Shown piece by piece: positions 1 through 5,014 of a stretch of DNA of 5,618 bases. The notes under the pieces are model-generated. The model was not told where the DNA came from. It was given only the letters and a program-made list of their open reading frames with translations, and did not search any database. The stretch is from the NCBI GenBank assembly GCA_913009865.1, contig CAJVYK010000120.1, positions 1 to 5,618 of the forward strand, read 5' to 3'. Positions within the stretch are counted from its first letter, which is position 1. Every line of letters begins with the position of its first letter. The translations under genes and the position numbers were made by a program. Source of the DNA: an uncultured bacterium (GTDB lineage: Bacteria; Planctomycetota; Phycisphaerae; Sedimentisphaerales; Anaerobacaceae).

Positions 1-504
1 GTTGATGTCCCTCAACCCAATAGAAATCGTGTTGATACCGCAGGGCGGTTCCACCTGTACCGTAACCGTGGAATTGGATAAGTCAGGGTCGGCGCCGTAC
101 TCTAACACCCAGGCGCTGGCATAATCCTGACCTTCTACCATAGTACGCGGGTCGCCCCAGGCCATCACCAGCCCGGATGTTGGCGGACCATCGCCACAAC
201 CTCCTGCTCCACCACCTCCGCCCACACTATTGCACTCGTACACATACAACTCAGGAGGGACAAAAGTGGTATCCGGATAGGGATCACCCTCTACTAAATT
301 CCCATTAAACTGGGTTATGTAGTCAGACCACTCTGTTGGGTCCATTGGGCGGACGTGCACATTAGGATTCAGACCTGCTAAAGATTCATCCCATTCTTCG
401 GCCTTGCTAATCCGAAAGTGAGGGTCGGCATAAGCCGGCCCGGCTGCTATAAGGCAGCCTACAGCAATACAAACAATCAACAATTCCAGTTTTACTACTC
501 TCAT
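1..504 (-). CDS. Secreted protein of unknown function, N-terminal 168 residues (3' end outside window)
   Basis: The minus-strand frame is open from an ATG at 504-502 to the window edge, exactly 168 codons with no stop, so the C-terminus is missing. A strong ribosome-binding site GGAGG (517-513) lies 8 nt before the ATG and fixes the start. Residues 1-26 form a typical Sec signal peptide: basic start (MRVVK), a hydrophobic core from about 8 to 21, and an AYA cleavage site before Asp27. The mature part begins acidic and Trp/Pro-rich. A Cys-flanked glycine-rich stretch follows (C91, five Gly at 95-99, C103), then a segment from about 107 onward with alternating hydrophobic residues (for example VTVQV at 147-151, followed by C155) that looks like a beta-sandwich. 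I do not recognise the family. A PEP-CTERM or other sorting tag may lie in the missing part but cannot be seen. It is probably transcribed from the promoter at 807-779. The gene is very likely real, because signal peptide, RBS and open frame agree; its function is unknown. Confidence 0.85.
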   Translation of the reverse strand, partial: MRVVKLELLIVCIAVGCLIAAGPAYADPHFRISKAEEWDESLAGLNPNVHVRPMDPTEWSDYITQFNGNLVEGDPYPDTTFVPPELYVYECNSVGGGGGAGGCGDGPPTSGLVMAWGDPRTMVEGQDYASAWVLEYGADPDLSNSTVTVQVEPPCGINTISIGLRDIN

Positions 505-549
505 AATAAAATCCTCCAAAAAAATATGTTTTCTCCAAAGCAAAAATGC

Positions 550-744
550 TTACCCGTTATAACTTATCCTGCGGCAACGACCGCAGGTAATCTTTTTCTT
601 TGCGTATGCAATCAGCGCGCAAGACAGAGTTGTTTGGAGAGTATCTGGAGTGACAGACAGATAGGGATGTGCACATTTCGCTCTGCCAAAAATTCTGACA
701 CTGGAGCGTTTTTTCTTCTCAGGAAAAGTCAATATAAATGACAT
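550..744 (-). CDS. Possible small basic protein, 64 aa, in the leader of the secreted-protein gene
   Basis: An ATG at 744-742 opens a 64-codon frame ending in TAA at 552-550, 45 nt before the ATG of the secreted-protein gene. GAGGAG (757-752) lies 7 nt upstream of the ATG, and the predicted transcription start (about 772) would leave a 28-nt leader, so the arrangement fits a first cistron. The product would be strongly basic, with four Cys (24, 42, 54, 57), including a C-G-R-C pair near the C-terminus, and a short hydrophobic run around residues 40-47. I recognise no domain, signal peptide or membrane helix. The last third overlaps a strong hairpin (587-568), which constrains the encoded residues and could mean that the region is a structured RNA leader and the frame is accidental. 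The good RBS and spacing are the only positive evidence, so this is a tentative call. Confidence 0.3.
   Translation of the reverse strand: MSFILTFPEKKKRSSVRIFGRAKCAHPYLSVTPDTLQTTLSCALIAYAKKKITCGRCRRISYNG
568..587 (-). promoter_or_regulatory. Strong hairpin in the leader of the secreted-protein gene
   Basis: CCTGCGG (568-574) and CCGCAGG (581-587) are perfect inverted arms of 7 bp, mostly G-C, closed by a 6-nt loop. The stem can lengthen by three A-T pairs across one bulged base. It would form in the leftward transcript about 64 nt before the ATG at 504. A weaker stem (TTGCG/CGCAA, 600-622) precedes it and another (AAGCA/TGCTT, 538-551) follows it, so the leader looks structured. In the leftward direction no U-tract follows, so it is not an intrinsic terminator there. 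In the rightward direction a T-rich run follows (591-601), but no rightward gene ends nearby. I could not match it to a known riboswitch class. Confidence 0.5.
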
Positions 745-778
745 TCTCCCACTCCTCGCTAAAACCGCACTATGTAAA

Positions 779-807
779 ATTATACCAAGCGGTAAGATTA
801 AAGTCAA
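779..807 (-). promoter_or_regulatory. Sigma-70-type promoter, leftward
   Basis: On the minus strand TTGACT (807-802) and a perfect TATAAT (784-779) are separated by exactly 17 bp, 11 of 12 consensus positions. Transcription would start near 772, giving a leader of about 270 nt to the secreted-protein ATG at 504. The spacer contains the small dyad TACC-N4-GGTA (783-794), and a larger palindrome sits just upstream of the -35 box, so the promoter may be regulated. It is the best promoter in the window. Confidence 0.75.
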
Positions 808-812
808 GAAAA

Positions 813-835
813 TTATCGGACGATAAACACTGTTT
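813..835. promoter_or_regulatory. Overlapping palindromes upstream of the leftward promoter (putative operator)
   Basis: TTATCG-GA-CGATAA (813-826) is a perfect inverted repeat with 6-bp arms. It begins 5 bp upstream of the -35 hexamer of the leftward promoter, around -42 to -55, the usual position for an activator site. It runs into a second odd-length palindrome AAACA-C-TGTTT (825-835). I do not recognise either as the site of a named regulator. The placement supports a regulatory role; chance cannot be excluded for the second, AT-rich one. Confidence 0.45.
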
Positions 836-910
836 GTAGGTTCTCAAATCGCAAATCCGGTAACTTCCTTTATGTCAATGAGATATGCTTATGCAGGCGG
901 CAATCCTTTT

Positions 911-1324
911 CTATTTCTTGTAAATTTCTTCGGGGTTGTAAACCTTTTCTGCGATAAATTCAAGCTCTTTACCGCTGCCCTTCTTCAATGCCCGGTAAAA
1001 ACAGGATTGGTATCCTACATGACATTGGCCGGCATCGACTGTTACTTTAAGGAGCAGGCAGTCCTGGTCACAATCGACGAGTATTTGTTCTATCTTTTGG
1101 GTGTGGCCGCTTTCTTCACCTTTTCTCCACAATTTCCGGCGGGACCTGCTGAAGTATGTGGCCAGGCCCGTTTGAATTGTCAAATCAAGCGCCGCCCGAT
1201 TCATATAAGCAACCATCAACACCTGGCCGGTTTTTGCGTCCTGGGCTATAGCCAATATCAGGCCACTGTCATCAAATTTCGGAATAAATTCCAGACTTTC
1301 TTCGATACTTTGCTTTGCAGCCAC
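911..1324 (-). CDS. hisI: Phosphoribosyl-AMP cyclohydrolase HisI
   Basis: This cytoplasmic enzyme carries out the third step of histidine biosynthesis, the hydrolytic opening of the adenine ring of phosphoribosyl-AMP to give ProFAR. The 137-residue product matches the stand-alone HisI family in length and motifs: YFSRSRRKLWRKGEESGH at 57-74, DCDQD at 84-88, and CHVGYQSCFYR at 101-111. The expected metal ligands are all present with family spacing: Cys85, Cys101 and Cys108 for zinc (intervals 16 and 7), and Asp84, Asp86 and Asp88 for magnesium. The start is GTG (1324-1322) with GGAG (1334-1331) 6 nt upstream; an ATG at 1336 reaches a stop after two codons. The frame ends in TAG at 913-911. No HisE (phosphoribosyl-ATP pyrophosphatase) domain is fused, and none follows downstream. 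No other his gene is visible, so hisI is away from any his operon here. The gene is divergent from the UPF0104 gene. Confidence 0.97.
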   Translation of the reverse strand: MAAKQSIEESLEFIPKFDDSGLILAIAQDAKTGQVLMVAYMNRAALDLTIQTGLATYFSRSRRKLWRKGEESGHTQKIEQILVDCDQDCLLLKVTVDAGQCHVGYQSCFYRALKKGSGKELEFIAEKVYNPEEIYKK

Positions 1325-1353
1325 CTGTTACTCCATTGACTATTGTTTTTCTT

Positions 1354-1388
1354 TTCAATATTCAATATTCAATTGTCAATTGTCAATT
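1354..1388. repeat. Five degenerate heptamer tandem repeats in the divergent intergenic region
   Basis: Positions 1354-1388 are five consecutive 7-bp units: TTCAATA twice, TTCAATT once, GTCAATT twice, consensus [TG]TCAAT[AT]. On the minus strand the last units read AATTGAC, creating TTGACA hexamers at 1385-1380 and 1378-1373; on the plus strand they create TTGTCA. The array therefore supplies possible -35 boxes to both divergent genes. A good leftward -10 for hisI is not obvious. The block is far too short and spacer-free to be a CRISPR array. It could be a regulator-binding array or simply a slipped-strand microsatellite. Confidence 0.7.
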
Positions 1389-1401
1389 TACACGTTATTA
1401 T
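1373..1401 (+). promoter_or_regulatory. Probable promoter of the UPF0104 gene
   Basis: TTGTCA (1373-1378) and TATTAT (1396-1401) are separated by 17 bp, each matching the sigma-70 consensus at five of six positions. Transcription would begin near 1408, about 31 nt before the ATG at 1439. The -35 hexamer lies inside the heptamer array; a second TTGTCA at 1380-1385 would be too close (10 bp) to this -10. Confidence 0.5.
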
Positions 1402-1438
1402 CTGTAAAAACAAGTCTTTTTAAGGAAAACTTGTTTCA

Positions 1439-2470
1439 ATGCCCGAACCAAAAGCCAAGAGAAGTAAACACATATTCCTGTTTCTGCGTATAGCGGTGGT
1501 TTTGGGCGCTATCATTTTGGGAATCTGCTGGGCGTACCAAGAGCAAAGATGGAAAGTTTTCCTTCGAATAAATGTGTGGTATTTTGCCGGCGCACTGTTT
1601 GTTTTCATTATCAGCCAACTCGCCGTGGGGTTTCGATGGTGGCTTCTGCTCAGGACTCAATCCGTTTATATAGGGCTGTGGACAGCTGTGAGACTGAACT
1701 TTCTGGGACTTTTTTACAATAATTTTATGCCGAGTTCTATGGGCGGCGACTTGATTCGGGCATGGTATGTAACCAAGCACACGAACAGAAAATTTGTAGC
1801 GGTCTTGAGTATTTTTGTCGATAGAGCAATCGGACTGCTGAGCATGGCAGTTTTGGCCTTTTGTTGCTGGGCGATGTTCATGAAAGGTCAGTTGCTTACA
1901 CTGAAATTGCCGAGCTTTGCTGGATTTGCGGGTGAACACAAGGTTGTGCTGCTTTTGTTTACCGGAATTGTCTTGGTAATTACCAGCGGGCTTTTGCTGA
2001 ATCACACGACTCGGACCAAGCTTGGGAAGGTTTATTCTAAAGTTAAAGAACATAGCATACATGCGGCTAAAAAGATGCGCGATGCAATCGTAATGTATTG
2101 CAGAAATCCTTTTACGTTAATCGTAACGTTTGGGTTGACACTGTGTATGCAAAGTTTGGTCATTACCGCTTTTTGGCTACTTGGGACAAGCATTCCGGGG
2201 ATGGAAGTGGAGGTTAAATACTTTTTCGTATTTTTCCCCGTCAGCTGGGTCTTGGGAATATTGCCTGTGAGCATTGGCGGTGTGGGAGTGGTGGAAGGCG
2301 TGCTTTATATCCTGCTTTGGAAGTTTGGAGGTGCCGGAGAGGCGGAAGCATTCGCAATAGTTTGTTACCAGCGTTTTATCTGGTGGTTTGCTTCGGTGCC
2401 GGGGATGGTGATAAACCTGAGGGGGGCACATTTGCCGAAAGACTTTTCTATTGACTATAATAAGTCGTAA
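1439..2470 (+). CDS. UPF0104 / lysylphosphatidylglycerol synthase TM-region family integral membrane protein
   Basis: This 343-residue polytopic inner-membrane protein belongs to the family covering the flippase-like membrane half of MprF and related stand-alone proteins (LPG_synthase_TM, UPF0104, AglD-like). Hydrophobic segments lie near 13-33, 46-70, 83-95, 119-148, 167-187, 225-248, 259-292 and 303-325. Family signatures are visible: FYNNFMPSSMGGDLIRAWYV at 92-111, DRAIGL at 128-133, and PVSIGGVGVVEG at 276-287, whose Gly-rich run and Glu286 are typical. The soluble aminoacyl-transferase half of MprF is absent, so lysyl-lipid synthesis is not expected; transport or flipping of a lipid or lipid-linked sugar is the usual guess for such proteins and is unproven. 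The start is ATG 1439; AAGGA (1422-1426) is 12 nt upstream, a rather long spacing, but no better start exists. The short hydrophilic, basic N-terminus (PEPKAKRSK) fits a cytoplasmic tail. It is followed by a 184-bp gap, so it is probably transcribed separately from the beta-helix gene. Confidence 0.9.
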   Translation: MPEPKAKRSKHIFLFLRIAVVLGAIILGICWAYQEQRWKVFLRINVWYFAGALFVFIISQLAVGFRWWLLLRTQSVYIGLWTAVRLNFLGLFYNNFMPSSMGGDLIRAWYVTKHTNRKFVAVLSIFVDRAIGLLSMAVLAFCCWAMFMKGQLLTLKLPSFAGFAGEHKVVLLLFTGIVLVITSGLLLNHTTRTKLGKVYSKVKEHSIHAAKKMRDAIVMYCRNPFTLIVTFGLTLCMQSLVITAFWLLGTSIPGMEVEVKYFFVFFPVSWVLGILPVSIGGVGVVEGVLYILLWKFGGAGEAEAFAIVCYQRFIWWFASVPGMVINLRGAHLPKDFSIDYNKS

Positions 2471-2535
2471 TGGTCGTTTTCAATACTTGGGTTTGGCGGC
2501 GGGGGTAAATTGCCGGTGGACGGCCAGGTAAATTC

Positions 2536-2552
2536 GCAATAAGCACTATTGC
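2536..2552. repeat. Perfect 17-bp dyad upstream of the beta-helix gene
   Basis: GCAATA (2536-2541) and TATTGC (2547-2552) are perfect 6-bp inverted arms around the 5-nt centre AGCAC. It lies 65 bp downstream of the UPF0104 stop and 49 bp upstream of the TTGACA box. No T-run follows on either strand, so it is a poor intrinsic terminator; an operator or activator site is the alternative. Just before it there is a small direct repeat GGTAAATT (2504-2511 and 2527-2534) and a weak GCCG/CGGC stem (2512-2524). Confidence 0.35.
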
Positions 2553-2601
2553 ACAGAATGACTAAAATTACAAAAAACCAGACAAAATCTGAACTAATCT
2601 A

Positions 2602-2644
2602 TTGACAACTATAGATGTCTGCCGTACAAGGGGCAGTGACATCT
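2602..2644 (+). promoter_or_regulatory. Putative promoter with overlapping dyad before the beta-helix gene
   Basis: A perfect -35 box TTGACA (2602-2607) is followed 17 bp later by TACAAG (2625-2630), a mediocre -10 at four of six positions. Across it lies an interrupted inverted repeat: AGATGTC-TGCC (2613-2623) against GGCA-GT-GACATCT (2632-2644), with an 8-nt centre that contains most of the -10. If this promoter is used, transcription starts near 2637 and the dyad is mainly a DNA element, placed as a repressor operator would be. If transcription comes from further upstream, the same sequence would fold into an RNA hairpin ending 10 nt before the ATG at 2655 and could affect translation. The dyad is certain; the promoter call is moderate. 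Confidence 0.45.
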
Positions 2645-2654
2645 GCGTGAAAAG

Positions 2655-4736
2655 ATGAGACGGATTATGACTGTACATTTACAAGATGCGGTGCGGATAA
2701 GAAATACCTGTTGGTTCGAATGTCGGACGGCAACAAAATTACTGTTAGTGCTGCTGTTCGTACTGCCTGTGTTATCATATTCGAATTCGACTAAAGCGGC
2801 CGCTACTGTTTATTACGTTTCAAACGATGGCTCGGACAATAACGATGGCAAATCCCCTGAAGCGCCCTGGCGCACAATAGACCGCGTCAACGCTGAGCCG
2901 TTTATGCCGGGTGATGTTATCCTGTTCAGACGGTCAGACTATTGGCGTGAGCATTTAGTTCCTCGCAGCGGCAATGAAACGGGGTACATTACGTACGGCG
3001 CCTACGGTTCCGGAGATAAGCCGTTACTTCTCGGCTCCGTGGAAAAGAATAACCCCGATGATTGGGTGTACGAGGGCGGCAACATCTGGGCTACGATTGA
3101 GCCCACGGCCAGTGGTAATGAATTGCTGGCAAACCCAAGCTTTTCCAGAGACGACTCAGACTGGTACCTTTACAATGGAGAAGCTGCCCGGGTGGAGAGT
3201 TCAAGGGACACTTCGGACTACGATTCCGCGCCGGCAGGCTATCGGCTGCGCTGCATAAAAGCCGGCAAAGGCATCTCGGATATAAAGCTGTGCACCAACC
3301 AATTCAGTGTGAAGCGCGGCGGGCTTTACCTATTCGTTTTTCGTGCCAAGTGTACAACGCCGTTCATGTTGGGCCCGCCGCGGCTGACGGGAAGCGGTTC
3401 TGCGGGGCGGAACTATTCTCTGGGGCCGGAAATTGGAAAAAAGCGAGTCGAAAAAACATGGACAACATACATGCAGTTTTATCGTGCTAAAGTTACCGCC
3501 GGCGATGCCCGGCTGACCTTCTATCTTGGAGGCGGTTCCAATGACATAATTCCGGAAAGTATCGCACACGGGCGTGGACCTTCGATAAGCGGTATCCCTG
3601 AGGGGGCAACTTTCTACCTCGACAGTCTAAGCTTCGCAGAGTACACCGGCGATAACGTGCTTACCAATGACGTAGGCAACATCATTTTCGACGGTGAGGC
3701 CTCGTGCGGGGTCAAAGTGTGGAACCAGTCTGATTTGAATGCTCAGGGAAAATACTGGTATGACGAGCAAAAGCATGTGCTGAAATTGTACTCGTCAAAA
3801 TCTCCTTCAATCGCTTATCTGGATGTGGAGTGTGCGCTGCGAGACCACATTATCGACCAATCCAACACAAGCTATGTTGTTTATGACAACCTTGCATTGA
3901 AATACGGCGGGGCACACGGGATTGGCGGGGCGAACACGCATCATATAATCGTCAGAAACTGTGATGTTTCGTATATCGGCGGGGGTAATATATTTGGCGG
4001 TCGTCAGACGGTTCGATATGGAAACGGGATAGAGTTCTGGGCAAACGCTCACGATAACCTCGTTGAAAAATGCAGATTGTGGGAGATATACGATGCAGCG
4101 TTGACCAACCAGGCCACCGGGCCTGGCGTGAAGCAGTACAACATCTACTATCGTAACAATATAATCTGGAATTGTGAGTACTCGTTTGAGTACTGGAACC
4201 AAAACGCAAGGTCTCAGACACACCACATTTATTTTGAAAACAACACCTGCGCCTATGCGGGGTATGGATGGGGCAATTCTCAACGACCTGACCCGACCGG
4301 CCGGCACCTGTGTTTTTATACCAGTTCTGCGCCAGCCAAGGATTTCTATATCCGCAACAACATTTTCTTTGAGACCAAAAGGGGCAATGCCTTCTATGCC
4401 TCGGCCTGGCCTGAAAAGGCCATTACAGCCCTACGTATGGACAACAACTGCTGGTATCAAAGCGAGGGGGTTATGATTCGGTTCAAGGACAGCAGCTACA
4501 CTATGGCACGGTTCCCTGCATATCAATCTGAGAAAGGCAAAGAGGCAAATTCCATCACCGAGCTGCCACGGTGGGTCGATGCCGCAAACGGGGATTTCCA
4601 CCTCACAGAACAATCCGGCTGCATCGACGCAGGCAGCGATATTGGACTCACGGAGGACTACGAAGGCAACCCAATTCCTAATGGCACAGCTCCTGATATA
4701 GGGGCGTATGAGTTTCCAATTCGCCTATACCCGTAG
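2655..4736 (+). CDS. Secreted right-handed parallel beta-helix protein with inserted CBM-like domain
   Basis: This 693-residue exported protein probably binds or cleaves a polysaccharide; the exact reaction cannot be told. A long basic n-region (1-28) precedes a hydrophobic core (29-40) and a likely signal-peptidase site after KAAA (47-50). Residues 53-78 (YYVSNDGSDNNDGKSPEAPWRT onward) are the characteristic N-terminal start of many secreted beta-helix proteins and polysaccharide-lyase-like proteins; GDVILFRRSDYWRE (86-99) continues it. About 154-330 looks like a CBM4/9-type beta-sandwich (NELLANPSF at 155-163, ending in FYLDSLSFAEY). From about 338 (NDVGNIIFDG) the core resumes. About 395-600 holds short beta-helix coils with Asn ladders (VRNCDVSYIGG, YYRNNIIWN, FENNTCAY, IRNNIFFE). 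The C-terminus (637-687: WVDAANGDFHL, IDAGSDIG, PDIGAYEF) is the common closing motif of such proteins, and no anchor or sorting signal follows. The start is uncertain: ATG 2655 or ATG 2667 (Met5), both with poor Shine-Dalgarno sequences. The stop is TAG at 4734-4736. Confidence 0.9.
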   Translation: MRRIMTVHLQDAVRIRNTCWFECRTATKLLLVLLFVLPVLSYSNSTKAAATVYYVSNDGSDNNDGKSPEAPWRTIDRVNAEPFMPGDVILFRRSDYWREHLVPRSGNETGYITYGAYGSGDKPLLLGSVEKNNPDDWVYEGGNIWATIEPTASGNELLANPSFSRDDSDWYLYNGEAARVESSRDTSDYDSAPAGYRLRCIKAGKGISDIKLCTNQFSVKRGGLYLFVFRAKCTTPFMLGPPRLTGSGSAGRNYSLGPEIGKKRVEKTWTTYMQFYRAKVTAGDARLTFYLGGGSNDIIPESIAHGRGPSISGIPEGATFYLDSLSFAEYTGDNVLTNDVGNIIFDGEASCGVKVWNQSDLNAQGKYWYDEQKHVLKLYSSKSPSIAYLDVECALRDHIIDQSNTSYVVYDNLALKYGGAHGIGGANTHHIIVRNCDVSYIGGGNIFGGRQTVRYGNGIEFWANAHDNLVEKCRLWEIYDAALTNQATGPGVKQYNIYYRNNIIWNCEYSFEYWNQNARSQTHHIYFENNTCAYAGYGWGNSQRPDPTGRHLCFYTSSAPAKDFYIRNNIFFETKRGNAFYASAWPEKAITALRMDNNCWYQSEGVMIRFKDSSYTMARFPAYQSEKGKEANSITELPRWVDAANGDFHLTEQSGCIDAGSDIGLTEDYEGNPIPNGTAPDIGAYEFPIRLYP

Positions 4737-5014
4737 GTTGTGGCCGGTAACCCCCGCCCAACAGCACCGCAGTAATACTCGCTTATGCCTGCGCCAAATC
4801 AGCTTTTCGATTACGCATACCTCACACAATCAGAAATATCGCGCAAGTTTAATTTTTATCTAACTTAAAAAAAACGTTTACCGCAAACAAGCGAACAGTT
4901 ACAATAAGCCCACAAATTAAATTATGACACTCTGGGTAAGGTGTGGTTTTATAAGCAGCTTCAATAGAACAAAAATCAGTAAATTTATAACGGCAAAGGA
5001 CTGTTGTTAGGAAT
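4737..5014. other. AT-rich intergenic region between the beta-helix and DUF502 genes
   Basis: This 278-bp stretch has no convincing gene, tRNA or intrinsic terminator. Its second half is AT-rich, with an A8 run at 4867-4874 and a weak AAGTT/AACTT inverted pair around it. Two weak rightward promoter candidates exist: ATGACA (4924-4929), 17 bp, TTTTAT (4947-4952); and a lone -10-like TACAAT (4900-4905) without a good -35. One of them may serve the DUF502 gene. Possible reading frames in the region are short and lack ribosome-binding sites. Confidence 0.5.
4924..4952 (+). promoter_or_regulatory. Weak candidate promoter of the DUF502 gene
   Basis: ATGACA (4924-4929; five of six) and TTTTAT (4947-4952; four of six) are spaced by 17 bp, about 60 bp before the ATG at 5015. 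In an AT-rich region such a match is not rare, so this is only the better of two weak options. Confidence 0.2.

Noticed and set aside
427..504. Lipoprotein signal (Cys17 of the secreted protein)
   Set aside because: The residues before Cys17 are A-V-G, lacking the usual Leu/Val/Ile at -3, and a good signal peptidase I site (AYA before Asp27) follows.
568..601. Rightward intrinsic terminator: GC hairpin followed by a T-rich run
   Set aside because: The shape fits, but no rightward gene ends before it, and the same stem sits in the leader of a leftward gene. Kept only as a leader hairpin.
667..676. 10-bp palindrome ATGTGCACAT
   Set aside because: Short, not placed at a promoter element, and inside the possible small ORF; no reason to call it an operator.
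418..741. 107-codon rightward frame across the leader and the start of the secreted-protein gene
   Set aside because: It overlaps the signal-peptide-coding region on the other strand, lacks an RBS and a recognisable product.
845..857. CAAATCG/CAAATCC tandem pair
   Set aside because: Only two 7-bp copies in an AT-rich gap; chance is sufficient.
850..878. TTGACA on the minus strand at 878-873 as a second promoter
   Set aside because: No acceptable -10 hexamer occurs at 15-19 bp; the following sequence reads TTTGCG or similar.
872..1339. 155-codon rightward reading frame opposite hisI
   Set aside because: It lies antisense to a certain hisI gene, has no ribosome-binding site, and its translation shows no recognisable domain.
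1354..1388. CRISPR-like array
   Set aside because: Units are 7 bp with no spacers and there are no cas genes; it is a microsatellite-like tandem repeat.
1436..2062. 208-codon leftward frame opposite the UPF0104 gene
   Set aside because: It is complementary to a well-supported membrane protein gene; the translation is low-complexity and Gln/Lys/His-rich, as expected of an antisense shadow of a hydrophobic protein.
3807..4307. Leftward frame of 166 codons within the beta-helix gene
   Set aside because: It is antisense to conserved beta-helix repeats and has no independent support.
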